From: Amphritea atlantica
GTDB taxonomy: Bacteria > Pseudomonadota > Gammaproteobacteria > Pseudomonadales > Balneatricaceae
Assembly (NCBI RefSeq): GCF_018860855.1
Contig: NZ_JAHKQE010000004.1
Span: 62,001 to 126,000 of the forward strand
DNA length: 64,000 nucleotides
Direction of reading: 5' to 3'
The notes beneath the pieces were generated by a model. That model was given only the letters and a program-made list of their open reading frames with translations, had not been told where the DNA came from and searched no databases. The first letter of the stretch is position 1. The number at the start of each line of letters is the position of its first letter. Below, piece after piece: positions 51,502 through 60,389 of the stretch. Both the position numbers and the translations under genes were made by a program.

Positions 51502-53211
51502 CTATTTTGTCCGCCAGAGGAGATGTTTTCGCCGTAATCCTCGTGTTAAAAAGTAGTGTAATAAGCGGACGCAAGCGGACGTCAAAACGATCATCATGGC
51601 CATGGCAGCGGCGGGTGCAATGTCACCGGCCCCTTCCATATTCAGTACAGCAACCGATGCCAGTTGGGTGTCTGGGGAGTAAAGGAAGATCACCGCTGAT
51701 ACCGTCGTCATTGCTGTTGTAAATAGATAGGTTGAAATATCCAACACAGCCGGTAAGCACATCGGCAACGTCACACGGAAAAAGGTTTTATAAAGTGGAA
51801 CCTTAAGGGATGCACCGACCGATTCAAATTCTGGGTCCATCTGTTTTAAAGCGGTGACCGCCGTAATATGACTCACCGTATAAAAGTGGACCACACAAGA
51901 GATCACCATGATAGCCATGCTGCCATAGAGAAAATTAAGCGGGTTGTTCGGCGCATTGAAGAAGAATATGTAAGATAGGCCCAGCACCATGCCGGGCACT
52001 GCCATTGGGAGTAAGGTGAACATTTGAATAATTGTTCTGGCGCCTTTGAAACCGCGACACTTTTCAACCAGATAAGCCGTACCAAAAATAAACAATGTAC
52101 CAAAAACGGCGGTATATAAAGCCATGCGTAGTGAGTTAGTGAATGCTCCCCAGCCACCTCCATCCATGAGATCAAATTGATAATTAGTCAGTGATAAACT
52201 TTGATCATAAGGCCAGAATGTTACAAATGAAGCATAAGCCGCCATCGCTAACATACCGATTAATACGGCGGATACTAAGGTGCAATAGATGAAAAAGAGG
52301 TTGTCTTTGATCGTAGAGGGTTTCGGGGTATAGGGAACGGAACGAGCAGAAAGCAGAGAGACCTGTTTACGTTGAACATAGCGATCAGCAATGAATGCCA
52401 GCACGGCGGGGAAGAGTAGCACAATACCCACCACGGCCCCCATCTGAAAGTTTTGTTGGCCAATGACCTGTTTAAAGAGATCTGTTGCCAGTACGTTGTA
52501 TTGCCCACCTATGACTTTGGCAACGCCAAAATCAGTAACAGTGAGTGTAAATACGATAAAGAGGGCGCTGATTAAACCGTATTTTACCCCAGGTAAGGTG
52601 ACGACTAAGAAGGTGCGTAAGGGGGTTGAACGCATAGCCGTGGCCGCTTCATAAAGGCGTCCATCGGTTGTTTGCAGAGAGGTTTTGATAATCATCAGAG
52701 CCGAAGGAAATACCCAAATAACCAGACCGATAATAATGCCGATAGGGCCATAAATACTTTCACCGAAAAGCCATGACTTTGCGATACCCTGATTACCAAA
52801 CACATAAACGAGGCTGATCGCAGAGAGTAGCGATGGCGCCAAGAGTGGGATTAATGCCACGATATTAAAGAATGCTTTGCAGCGCATGCAGGTACGTGTC
52901 AGAGCATAGGCATACAAAAATGCCAGAAAAAGTACGGTAATCGATGAGGTGCCTGACACGAATAATGAGTTTGTAATCGACTTAAATAATGCCGGGCTAT
53001 TGAAATAAGTAATAAAGTTTGCCAGCCCAATAAACTCTCCCGCTGAGTTTTCGGCGCTTTTGGCAAGCATGCTATAAAGTGGCAGCACAATGACGGTAAA
53101 TAGAGCGATTATTGCGACAATAATCAGCGTTCTCATTACCCAATCATCAGGGCTGAGTTTGGGTTTGGTTAAAACAGGGGGAACCTGTGTACTCTGAGCG
53201 ATCGAGGACAT
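51502..53211 (-). CDS. 2-aminoethylphosphonate ABC transporter permease (fused PhnU/PhnV type)
   Basis: A 569-residue double-length permease carrying two complete binding-protein-dependent transport units. The first EAA loop is EAATAMRSTPLRTFLVVTLP near residue 210 and the second is ESVGASLKVPLYKTFFRVTL near residue 475. About twelve membrane segments are expected, so the single protein replaces separate PhnU and PhnV subunits. AGGAG precedes the start. With the ATPase and binding protein genes on either side of the hairpin at 54431 it forms the AEP importer. Confidence 0.92.
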   Translation of the reverse strand: MSSIAQSTQVPPVLTKPKLSPDDWVMRTLIIVAIIALFTVIVLPLYSMLAKSAENSAGEFIGLANFITYFNSPALFKSITNSLFVSGTSSITVLFLAFLYAYALTRTCMRCKAFFNIVALIPLLAPSLLSAISLVYVFGNQGIAKSWLFGESIYGPIGIIIGLVIWVFPSALMIIKTSLQTTDGRLYEAATAMRSTPLRTFLVVTLPGVKYGLISALFIVFTLTVTDFGVAKVIGGQYNVLATDLFKQVIGQQNFQMGAVVGIVLLFPAVLAFIADRYVQRKQVSLLSARSVPYTPKPSTIKDNLFFIYCTLVSAVLIGMLAMAAYASFVTFWPYDQSLSLTNYQFDLMDGGGWGAFTNSLRMALYTAVFGTLFIFGTAYLVEKCRGFKGARTIIQMFTLLPMAVPGMVLGLSYIFFFNAPNNPLNFLYGSMAIMVISCVVHFYTVSHITAVTALKQMDPEFESVGASLKVPLYKTFFRVTLPMCLPAVLDISTYLFTTAMTTVSAVIFLYSPDTQLASVAVLNMEGAGDIAPAAAMAMMIVLTSACVRLLHYFLTRGLRRKHLLWRTK

Positions 53212-53220
53212 GAAAAACTC

Positions 53221-54390
53221 CTATCGAGGTGATGATGGTTCTTCCGGAAATAACCGGATATGTTTGATAGGTAGCGTTACCTTCATGGACTTACCTGACG
53301 TGATATCCAAGTCACGCATTGAATTCATGGAGAATTCGGCGGTTAGCGTTAAACCTGATTGATGGGTCAGTGTTACTCGAGAGAATGAACCTAAAAATTC
53401 AATCTCGTTGATCAGGACATCGAGACTGTTAGTATCACTATTGTTGATTGATCGGGCACCTATATCTTCGGGACGAATAGCAAGCAGAGCCTGTTTACCA
53501 AGCAGCACCTGCGGGGCGCTAACGTTCAGTTTTACACCGCCTACTTCAACTGAATTGGCGTCTATGACGGTGCAGGGTAAAAGGTTAGTGGTGCCGACAA
53601 AGTTGGCGACAAAGGCGGTTGCAGGGTGTTGATAAATTTCCTGAGGGGTGCCGACTTGCTCAATGACACCGTGATTCATAACCACAATACGGTCAGCCAT
53701 TGTCATGGCTTCTTCCTGATCATGGGTGACCATAATGGTGGTTACTTCTAGATTGCGTTGTAAGGCTTTAATTTCACTGCGCAAATGGGTACGTACTTGT
53801 GCATCTAAGGCTGAAAGAGGCTCATCCAGTAAGAGTAAGCCTGGCGATGTCGCTAATGCTCTAGCCAGTGCCACCCGTTGTTGCTGTCCACCGGATAGTG
53901 CTGCGGGGTATTTGCTTTCTGAACCGGGCAGACCAACCGTATGTAAGAGTTCAGATACTTTTTGTTGAATGTCTGGTTTGCTGGCCTTACGGTTGACCAG
54001 TCCATAGGCAACATTTTTTGCCACGGTAAGGTTTGGAAAGAGTGCATAGGATTGAAAGACAATGCCAAAATCACGTTTATTGGGTTGCAACTCAGATACG
54101 TCGACACCTGATTGTATTAGCTTTCCTGATGTTTGATGATCGAGTCCTGCAATGGCTCTTAGAAACGTGGTCTTGCCACAACCCGACGGTCCTAGAAAGC
54201 AGATAAATTCGCCGCTATTGATGGTGAGTGATATACCTTTTAGCGCAACGAAATCATCGTATTTTTTAACAAGATCGATGATTTCAAGATACTTATTTCC
54301 CATCCCTACGACATTTTTAATAGCTGCAGCGGCATCGTTTTTAGGATCGTGATATTCGTATTCAAGTTGTTTTTTTTCTAACGCTACCAT
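53221..54390 (-). CDS. phnT: 2-aminoethylphosphonate ABC transporter ATPase (PhnT-like)
   Basis: A 389-residue ATPase. ATG at 54390 follows GAGG at good spacing; the first 29 residues (starting MVALEKKQLEYEYHDP) extend the usual start MGNKYLEIID at 54303. Walker A is GPSGCGKTT, the signature is LSGGQQQRVALARA, Walker B is LLLLDEPLSALDAQVR, and the switch His is in VTHDQEE. A TOBE domain with LAIRPED follows. It energises AEP uptake. Confidence 0.93.
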   Translation of the reverse strand: MVALEKKQLEYEYHDPKNDAAAAIKNVVGMGNKYLEIIDLVKKYDDFVALKGISLTINSGEFICFLGPSGCGKTTFLRAIAGLDHQTSGKLIQSGVDVSELQPNKRDFGIVFQSYALFPNLTVAKNVAYGLVNRKASKPDIQQKVSELLHTVGLPGSESKYPAALSGGQQQRVALARALATSPGLLLLDEPLSALDAQVRTHLRSEIKALQRNLEVTTIMVTHDQEEAMTMADRIVVMNHGVIEQVGTPQEIYQHPATAFVANFVGTTNLLPCTVIDANSVEVGGVKLNVSAPQVLLGKQALLAIRPEDIGARSINNSDTNSLDVLINEIEFLGSFSRVTLTHQSGLTLTAEFSMNSMRDLDITSGKSMKVTLPIKHIRLFPEEPSSPR

Positions 54391-54430
54391 AAAGACCTCT
54401 AGACTTTTATTGTATATAACGGGCTAAGCA

Positions 54431-54454
54431 GTGCAGGGCTGTTATGCCCTGCAC
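54431..54454 (-). other. Intercistronic hairpin between phnS and phnT
   Basis: GTGCAGGGC, a 6-base loop and GCCCTGCAC form a perfect 9-bp stem in the 81-bp gap after phnS. There is no T run on the minus strand, so it likely stabilises the binding-protein mRNA or attenuates downstream transcription. Confidence 0.65.
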
Positions 54455-54471
54455 CTTGGGGATAGAGAGAT

Positions 54472-55518
54472 CTATTTTTTAGGTTCTGATTTGGCGTTGT
54501 AGCGACTATTCCATTCGGTCAGTATTTTTGATCGATTGGCGGCAGCCCATGCAAAATCATTATCAATCATGCGTTCGGTGATCTCTGGCGGGAAGTTCTT
54601 AACGGGTTTAGCAATGCCTGGAATCGCCAGTACCGCAAAACTTTTGTTATACATTTCGTTGGCTTTAACGGTGACGGAGAAATCCATAAGTTTCTGTGCG
54701 GCAGCAAGATTCTTTGTACCTTTGATAATGCCGCCCGCTTCCATATCCCAACCAACACCTTCGGTCGGTACGATGACCGACAACGGTGCTCCTTTATTGA
54801 TCAGTCTCGCTGCTCGGTAGGCATAAGAGATACCGATGGGAATCTCACCTGCTGCGGCTAACTTGCAGGGTTTAGATCCCGAATGCGTATAGCGGTCGAT
54901 ATTCTTGTGCAATCCATCCATGAATGCCCAGCCTTCATCTTCGCCAAATATTTGTAACCAGCTTGATACATCTAAAAATCCGGTACCTGACGAGCCGGGG
55001 TTCGGCATAATCAAGTGGCCTTGGTAGACAGGGTCAAGCAGGTCTTTCCATGAGGTGGGTTTGGGCAAGCCTAGTTTCTTGGATTCAATTTCGTTGTAGC
55101 AAATTGAGGCGACCCAAGCATCCATCCCCGTCCATGTTGGTGGGTTGCTGGTATCTTTAAAACTAGGGGAGAGTTTTTCTACGCCTTTGGGGGCGTAAGG
55201 TTCAAGCATGCCCTCATTAGCAAGCAGCAGCAGACTCGTTCCTGCAAGACCCCACACAACATCCGCTCGGGAGTTTTCTTTTTCGGCTAGAAGTTTAGCC
55301 GTTACTATACCGGTGGAGTCACGTACCCAGTTAATTTTTATATCGGGGTACTCTTCTTCAAAAGAAGACGAATACATTTTTAGTTGGTCTGCTTCTAAAG
55401 CAGTGTATACCGTTAACTCTGTTGCGGCTTGTGCTTGATAAGAACCAGCTAACAGCATGGCGACCGAAAGGGACGTTAAGGCCGACTTTACTTTACAAGG
55501 AATAAATTTCATCTTCAT
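54472..55518 (-). CDS. phnS: 2-aminoethylphosphonate-binding periplasmic protein (PhnS-like)
   Basis: A 348-residue binding protein of the iron/AEP (family 1-like) group, starting MKMKFIPCKVKSALTSLSVA, with a signal peptide ending SYQAQA before ATELTVYT. The segments SSFEEEYPDIKINWVRDSTG, NPGSSGTGFLDVSSWLQIFG and SHSGSKPCKLAA-like region fit the AEP/phosphonate- or ferric-binding fold; operon context favours AEP. AAGG precedes the start. It is the first gene of the six-gene minus-strand operon and its promoter contains the operator at 55704. Confidence 0.9.
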   Translation of the reverse strand: MKMKFIPCKVKSALTSLSVAMLLAGSYQAQAATELTVYTALEADQLKMYSSSFEEEYPDIKINWVRDSTGIVTAKLLAEKENSRADVVWGLAGTSLLLLANEGMLEPYAPKGVEKLSPSFKDTSNPPTWTGMDAWVASICYNEIESKKLGLPKPTSWKDLLDPVYQGHLIMPNPGSSGTGFLDVSSWLQIFGEDEGWAFMDGLHKNIDRYTHSGSKPCKLAAAGEIPIGISYAYRAARLINKGAPLSVIVPTEGVGWDMEAGGIIKGTKNLAAAQKLMDFSVTVKANEMYNKSFAVLAIPGIAKPVKNFPPEITERMIDNDFAWAAANRSKILTEWNSRYNAKSEPKK

Positions 55519-55703
55519 TCGTATTACCTTATCTCGTTTTAAGTTTAATCGAGCGCAGATTCTGCTATCTCAGTTTAAGGCCGTGGTAACCCGTTATCGT
55601 CTTAACGTTGCAACGGTTAGGCCAACTTTAAAAAGTTATTGGCTGTCATCGTTTCTTTCAAAAAGCAGATAGACACTATTTTTATATCATAAATAACAGT
55701 ATC

Positions 55704-55715
55704 TGGTATATACCA
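55704..55715. promoter_or_regulatory. PhnF/PhnR-type operator TGGTATATACCA
   Basis: A perfect palindrome within TCTGGTATATACCAGA, about 190 bp before the phnS start codon. It is probably part of the phnS promoter. Confidence 0.78.
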
Positions 55716-56276
55716 GAGATATTAAGTGTGAAAATAATTTGTTGTAGATGCTTTTTAATAGATCTTTGTTAAGGTTGTCAGTTGAAATAATACCTATATG
55801 AAACAATGGTTTATGTTTTTTAATCATGGGTTTTTATAAATATTTATAAGCTTTTAATATTATCTGATTATGATGCACTGCTGTTTTTTGTCTTAAAAAT
55901 AAGCGCACTACAATAATGCGGATTAAGGTTTTTTGTATTCAGTAGCGCTCCATTTTAGGTCAATGATAAAGGGGGGGAGTGAATATTCTTTACTATAGCG
56001 TTAAGTATAGAGGCGTTCTCTATTCTGATTTTTTGCGCTATAGAGATATCCATCTTATGGATTTAGTCATCGATACTATCAGGTGCTATATAGGGTTGTA
56101 ATATCATTGATATCACCATGTTTTTGATAAAATTGATCAAGATTAGTAAAGAATTGCTGCAGTATTCTTACAATTTTATGAATAGATCAAACTTTTAATA
56201 GAAAAAATTAGCAGATTCACAAAAGAATTTTTTTATTTAAAGTCTTAAGATTAAGGTATATAAAGTAATATTTTTC

Positions 56277-56288
56277 TGGTATATACCA
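56277..56288. promoter_or_regulatory. PhnF/PhnR-type operator TGGTATATACCA
   Basis: A perfect palindrome exactly 100 bp upstream of the copy at 56377. The pair could allow looping across the phnW promoter. Confidence 0.75.
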
Positions 56289-56335
56289 TGAAGAATAGCA
56301 TTTGTTTGGGGTTTTAAAAAAAGTGAATTCAATTA

Positions 56336-56364
56336 TTGACTGAACCAAGAACAAGCAATATTAT
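56336..56364 (+). promoter_or_regulatory. Sigma70-type promoter of phnW
   Basis: TTGACT (56336-56341), a 17-bp spacer and TATTAT (56359-56364) form a near-consensus promoter. Transcription should start at about 56371, so the operator at 56377-56388 lies just inside the transcript. Confidence 0.75.
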
Positions 56365-56376
56365 TTAGCTCTAATC

Positions 56377-56388
56377 TGGTATAGACCA
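56377..56388. promoter_or_regulatory. PhnF/PhnR-type operator TGGTATAGACCA
   Basis: The full context is TCTGGTATAGACCAGA. It is immediately downstream of the -10 box, a place where a bound repressor would block transcription of phnWX. Its core is the reverse complement of the site at 46739. Confidence 0.8.
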
Positions 56389-56423
56389 GAAAAATTAATT
56401 CGGCCATGCAGAGGCAATGATTG

Positions 56424-57548
56424 ATGAACGCTATACCTGACAACCCCTATTTACTCCTAACCCCTGGCCCTCTATCGACTAGCCCTTCCGTTCGTCAGGC
56501 GATGATGAAAGATTGGTGCACTTGGGATCAAGAATATAACCAACTCGTCAACGCTATTCGCGAAAGGCTTGTCACGTTGGCGTTACCTGAAAGCCATGAC
56601 GTCTCTAATGATTACACTTGTGTGTTAATGCAGGGGAGTGGGTCTGCCTCGGTTGAGAGTGTTATCGGCTCTGTTATTCCGAACAGTGGCAAATTATTAG
56701 TGCTCGCTAACGGGACTTATGGAAAGCGTATTGGTCAGATTGCTGATGTGCTGTCCATCGATAATAAGGTGTGGGATTTTGGCGAGCAAGGCGCTATTGA
56801 TTTGGCAGCGCTCGAACAACAGCTATCTGGTGATCATGGTTATAGTCACGTAGCGGTAGTGCATTGTGAGACGACAACCGGTCGCCTAAATCCTATTGAG
56901 CAGATTGCTAAAATCGTTAAAAAAACCGATACCTGTTTGATTGTTGATGCCATGAGTAGTTTTGGTGGTGTACCCATTGATGTTGCCAAACTTGAGATCG
57001 ATTTTTTGATCAGCAGTGCCAATAAGTGTATCCAAGGGGTTCCTGGCTTTGGCTTTATTATTGCAAAACGTTCGGCTTTAACTGCGGCGAAAGGGTTTGC
57101 TCGGTCACTTTCTCTGGACCTGTATGATCAGTGGACATGTATGGAGGAGGGCGGTGGAAAGTGGCGTTTCACCTCCCCGACTCACACTGTCAGAGCGTTT
57201 GATCAGGCATTGATCGAACTTGAGCAGGAAGGCGGTATCAATGCTCGTTATCAACGTTACCAGCAAAACCACAAAGTATTGGTTGATGGGATGCGAAGCT
57301 TAGGTTTCAAAACCATGCTTAATGATGAGGTTCAGTCACCGTTTATCACCACTTTTTATAACCCCACGGATGCGGGTTATCAGTTCCAGGAGTTTTATCG
57401 GCGGTTAAAGCTAAAAGGTTTTGTTATCTATCCGGGAAAAGTATCGGATGCCGACTGTTTCCGGATTGGCAACATCGGGCATGTATTTCCTGACGATATG
57501 GAGCGACTGATTAAGGTGATCGACTCTGAGCTTTATTGGTTAGCGTAA
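56424..57548 (+). CDS. phnW: 2-aminoethylphosphonate:pyruvate transaminase
   Basis: A 374-residue class V PLP enzyme. ATG at 56424 with GAGG at 56411 is chosen; a TTG precedes it. The start [20 protein letters not shown] is typical. The Schiff-base lysine is Lys201 in [17 protein letters not shown], the PLP Asp is in [14 protein letters not shown], and [13 protein letters not shown] binds the phosphate. It converts AEP and pyruvate to phosphonoacetaldehyde and alanine. It is 72 bp before phnX, forming the phosphonatase route. Confidence 0.96.
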   Translation: MNAIPDNPYLLLTPGPLSTSPSVRQAMMKDWCTWDQEYNQLVNAIRERLVTLALPESHDVSNDYTCVLMQGSGSASVESVIGSVIPNSGKLLVLANGTYGKRIGQIADVLSIDNKVWDFGEQGAIDLAALEQQLSGDHGYSHVAVVHCETTTGRLNPIEQIAKIVKKTDTCLIVDAMSSFGGVPIDVAKLEIDFLISSANKCIQGVPGFGFIIAKRSALTAAKGFARSLSLDLYDQWTCMEEGGGKWRFTSPTHTVRAFDQALIELEQEGGINARYQRYQQNHKVLVDGMRSLGFKTMLNDEVQSPFITTFYNPTDAGYQFQEFYRRLKLKGFVIYPGKVSDADCFRIGNIGHVFPDDMERLIKVIDSELYWLA

Positions 57549-57620
57549 ATTAACCGTTGATAGATCAGCGAACAAACAATGGGGCATTAACATGAATATG
57601 CCAAAACAGGATGGACAACG

Positions 57621-58466
57621 ATGATAGCTACAGCAACTCACTACCAATATACCCGTCGATACACTGGGCCAGTAAAAGCCGTTATTTGTGACTGGGCAGG
57701 CACAACTATCGATTTTGGGTCACGGGCACCTATTATTGCTTTTTTAGAGCTATTTAAGAAACATGGTGTAATGGCGACAGAAGCTCAGGCAAGAGAGCCG
57801 ATGGGAACAGAAAAAAGCGTTCATATAAGGCAAATGCTGGTAATGCCTGAGATCTCAGAACAGTGGAAAGCCGCTAAAGGGGCAGAGCCGGTCGAAGCGG
57901 ATGTGCAGGCCTTATATGAAGAATTTTTACCCTTGCAACTAGCCACTATCCGACAGTGCGGCGAACTAATTCCTGGCTGGTTAACTACTGTAACTAAATT
58001 ACGTCAGCAAGGCATCCAGTTAGGTGGGAATACGGGTTACAACACTGAAATGTATGGTCAAGTTAAAGCGGTTGCTAAAGAGCTAGGCTATGAAGCGGAT
58101 GTGAATGTTTGTGCAACCGAAGTATCAAAGGGCCGTCCTTACCCTTACATGGCACAAGCGGTGATGGAAAAACTGGGTGTTCTCGAAGCTCAGGCGTGTA
58201 TCAAAGTAGATGATACTGAAACCGGTATCGAAGAGGGTTTGAACGCTGGTATGTGGACTGTTGGGGTGGCTGTTAGTGGTAATGCTAATGGTTTAAGTTT
58301 GGCGCAGTGGGATGCACTGAATGCTGAAACTAAAGAGAGTATCAGATTGAAAGCTCACCGACAGATGGCACTCTCCGGGGCTCACTATGTGATTGATTCG
58401 GTTGCCGACTTACCGGCCGTAGTCGATAACATCAATGCGCGGTTAGCGGCGGGTCAACAACCGTAA
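57621..58466 (+). CDS. phnX: Phosphonoacetaldehyde hydrolase (phosphonatase)
   Basis: A 281-residue HAD enzyme. The nucleophile is Asp24 in VICDWAGTTIDFGS, the Schiff-base lysine is Lys65 in AREPMGTEKSVHIR, and GGNTGYNTEM and IKVDDTETGIEEGLNAGMWT complete the HAD core. It hydrolyses the C-P bond of phosphonoacetaldehyde to acetaldehyde and phosphate. It would serve PhnW, the PbfA-like lyase, the FAD oxidase and possibly the iron alcohol dehydrogenase at 27743. GGA precedes the start. Confidence 0.97.
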   Translation: MIATATHYQYTRRYTGPVKAVICDWAGTTIDFGSRAPIIAFLELFKKHGVMATEAQAREPMGTEKSVHIRQMLVMPEISEQWKAAKGAEPVEADVQALYEEFLPLQLATIRQCGELIPGWLTTVTKLRQQGIQLGGNTGYNTEMYGQVKAVAKELGYEADVNVCATEVSKGRPYPYMAQAVMEKLGVLEAQACIKVDDTETGIEEGLNAGMWTVGVAVSGNANGLSLAQWDALNAETKESIRLKAHRQMALSGAHYVIDSVADLPAVVDNINARLAAGQQP

Positions 58467-58884
58467 TTAAGTCATGAGACAGAGTACAACTCATCAATTA
58501 ATAAATTCGTCTTGGGAATCATCTCTTGATTGATAGATAAAGATTGATAATCGCATGGAGAGGCTGACTTGAGCGTGGCATTCATCAAAGAGTTCCCTTT
58601 GATCAGTAGCCTGCTTCAGTCAGCCTGTTGTCGATTCCAGAAACATCTTTCTGATCAAGATATGACCTCCAAAAAGGTGGCGAAACGTTAGAATGGTCGA
58701 TCGGCTTATCCAGTGGTAAACCTGAAAGAAGCTGCATGGATGCAGTTTCGTAAAGAGCATCCTCTATTGCTGGCTCGCTCATGTTGCACTACTACCGCCA
58801 TGTCTGCTGAATGTCAGAAGTGGCTCTTCATCAGTGAGTGTTGCAAGGTCACTTTTTTCTGCGTTATCTATCGATCTTTCTTCT
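58467..58884. other. Intergenic region after phnX, with palindromic structures
   Basis: About 420 bases between convergent phnX and the carbonic anhydrase-like gene. It contains the 66-bp compound hairpin at 58561 and a CTGCAT-GG-ATGCAG palindrome near 58731. A 61-codon plus frame (58713-58898) reads NLKEAAWMQFRKEHPLLLAR but has no ribosome site and is not recognised. Confidence 0.4.
58561..58626. repeat. Compound 66-bp imperfect palindrome
   Basis: The outer arms AGGCTGACTTGAGC (58561-58574) and GCTTCAGTCAGCCT (58613-58626) pair at about 12 of 14 positions. A perfect inner stem ATCAAAG/CTTTGAT (58584-58603) has a 6-base loop. No T run follows. It may terminate transcription from both sides or be an isolated repeat element. 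Confidence 0.55.
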
Positions 58885-59445
58885 TTATAATTCGTTAGAA
58901 ATCTTTTTATATCCTTCTACTAGCCAGTGGTTAGCCGCCACCACCGACTCAGAAAAAGAGGAGTAGTCCGGGGGAACCTGCTCGATCTGATCAAGATTAA
59001 AGTCGGGCCCGATATGAGTCATTGGCGGGACATGCATCTTGGTGGGTAAGTCCAAGCCATCGATGACACAGTTATGTCGAATAACGCAGCCATCGTTAAT
59101 ATGGGATCGGAATACCACGCTGTTAAAGCCGATAAAGACATCATCTCCCACGGTGCAAGGGCCATGGATAATCGAGCGGTGGGCAATTGAGGTACGTTGC
59201 CCGACCGTAACCGCTGCGCCAGATTTTGAGTGGATGACGACACCATCTTGAATATTGGAATCACGCTGGATAATAATCGGCTCCATATTGCCATGGGTGT
59301 CCACCTCATCGGCACGGATGACGGCGTAGGGACCGACAAAAACATTGTCTTCAATAATGACACGCCCACAGATGATAGCCGTCGGATCGATAAAGGCTTT
59401 GGCAGATACTTGGGGGCTGAGGCCTGAAGGGTTTTTTCGTAGCAT
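58885..59445 (-). CDS. Gamma-carbonic anhydrase-like hexapeptide protein
   Basis: A 186-residue left-handed beta-helix protein with hexapeptide repeats (AIICGRVIIEDNVFVGPYAV). Histidine positions of the gamma-carbonic anhydrase metal site are present in VVIHSKSG, SIAHRSIIHGP. Paralogues of this family occur in Zur-regulated operons with folE2, pyrC and hisI; they are thought to work with alternative metals such as iron. The start is 3 bp after folE2, so it is the last gene of the operon driven from the Zur box at 62236. Confidence 0.85.
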   Translation of the reverse strand: MLRKNPSGLSPQVSAKAFIDPTAIICGRVIIEDNVFVGPYAVIRADEVDTHGNMEPIIIQRDSNIQDGVVIHSKSGAAVTVGQRTSIAHRSIIHGPCTVGDDVFIGFNSVVFRSHINDGCVIRHNCVIDGLDLPTKMHVPPMTHIGPDFNLDQIEQVPPDYSSFSESVVAANHWLVEGYKKISNEL

Positions 59446-59448
59446 TAT

Positions 59449-60384
59449 TTAGTTATCCGCCGTGTATTTCTGATCGATGACCACCGCATTATGGGCATGC
59501 AGGCTCTCTTGATGTTCCACTTTAAACCAGTAGTCGGTTATCTCGCTCATTGCTTCCAATGATTGCTTGATCCGTCGTGCTGCATCTTCACAGAACATTA
59601 GATTTTCTGCATTCAGGCGGGCGAATTCTTGCTCATCGCTGCGTTTCACCGCCGCTTGTACTGGGGTGCCGATAGCTTCTTCGAAACGATCGATGAGTTC
59701 GGGTAGTTGAGGAAACGCGTGATCATTCAGCTGCATCTTCAGATAGGCATAGGAGCGTTGACTATGGGGTGTGGCGATGGAGCCAGCCTCGGACTGGAGC
59801 CACAGCAGCAGAGCCTCTTTGTCGATGGCTGTACCCGCAAACTTTCGATCGATCGCTTCACTGTATAACTGCCTTGATAAAGAGGCGGAGCAAGGGCAGG
59901 TGCTGGAGTAGGGAATAGTCAGTTCTAATTCGATATTAAGGCGGTCGCCCAGCAGTTCCGCATTGAGGGTGAACGGGTAGGATTGATAGCCCTGTTCGTT
60001 ACTTTTTAAGGAACTTCGTTGCAGCAGCAGATCAAACTGTAGCTGTATCCGTGCGCCTTGGCTGATGCCTTGTTGCGATTCCACCATCAAAGACAGTAGC
60101 TGTGCGATAGCGTCTCTACTGAGAGATCTGTTTGCCAGATGGCTGTTCATCTGTAAGTACAGCCGAGACATATGGATACCTTTTGCATCCGGGCTATCGA
60201 GGCTGACATAGAGATTGGCACTGGCATTGATCGGCTGCTGATCGTTATTGCCTAAATCAAGCTTGATTGGCAGTGCAATATTTTCCATTCCTACCCATTG
60301 CAGTGTCAGCGCATGTGAGGCGGTATGGTGTGCTGCAACATCCGGCAGCGGTTTAGTTTTTAGCATAGAAGTTGTTTTAATCAT
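59449..60384 (-). CDS. folE2: GTP cyclohydrolase IB (FolE2)
   Basis: A 311-residue COG1469 protein. The family motifs GIHMSRLYLQM (residues ~70), the active cysteine in SSTCPCSASLSRQ (near 160) and the Glu/His region ENLMFCEDAARRIK, plus HAHNAVV near the end, are visible. FolE2 makes dihydroneopterin triphosphate for folate without needing zinc and replaces FolE under zinc starvation. There is no strong ribosome site; the gene begins a few bases after the dihydroorotase stop, suggesting coupling. If the upstream frameshift stops translation, expression could be affected. Confidence 0.92.
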   Translation of the reverse strand: MIKTTSMLKTKPLPDVAAHHTASHALTLQWVGMENIALPIKLDLGNNDQQPINASANLYVSLDSPDAKGIHMSRLYLQMNSHLANRSLSRDAIAQLLSLMVESQQGISQGARIQLQFDLLLQRSSLKSNEQGYQSYPFTLNAELLGDRLNIELELTIPYSSTCPCSASLSRQLYSEAIDRKFAGTAIDKEALLLWLQSEAGSIATPHSQRSYAYLKMQLNDHAFPQLPELIDRFEEAIGTPVQAAVKRSDEQEFARLNAENLMFCEDAARRIKQSLEAMSEITDYWFKVEHQESLHAHNAVVIDQKYTADN

Positions 60385-60389
60385 GTTTT

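Larger units (their letters stand above)
55519..56423. other. Long AT-rich divergent control region of phnS and phnW operons
   Basis: About 905 bases with no supported gene; a 71-codon frame starting inside phnS (55457) is not convincing. The region holds three operator copies (55704, 56277, 56377) and a strong promoter for phnW at 56336-56364. Its length and very high AT content are unusual for two divergent operons; curved DNA or further regulators may play a part. Confidence 0.7.

Noticed and set aside
55457-55672. 71-codon plus-strand frame at the phnS promoter
   Set aside because: Begins inside phnS on the opposite strand and has no ribosome site; likely a shadow.
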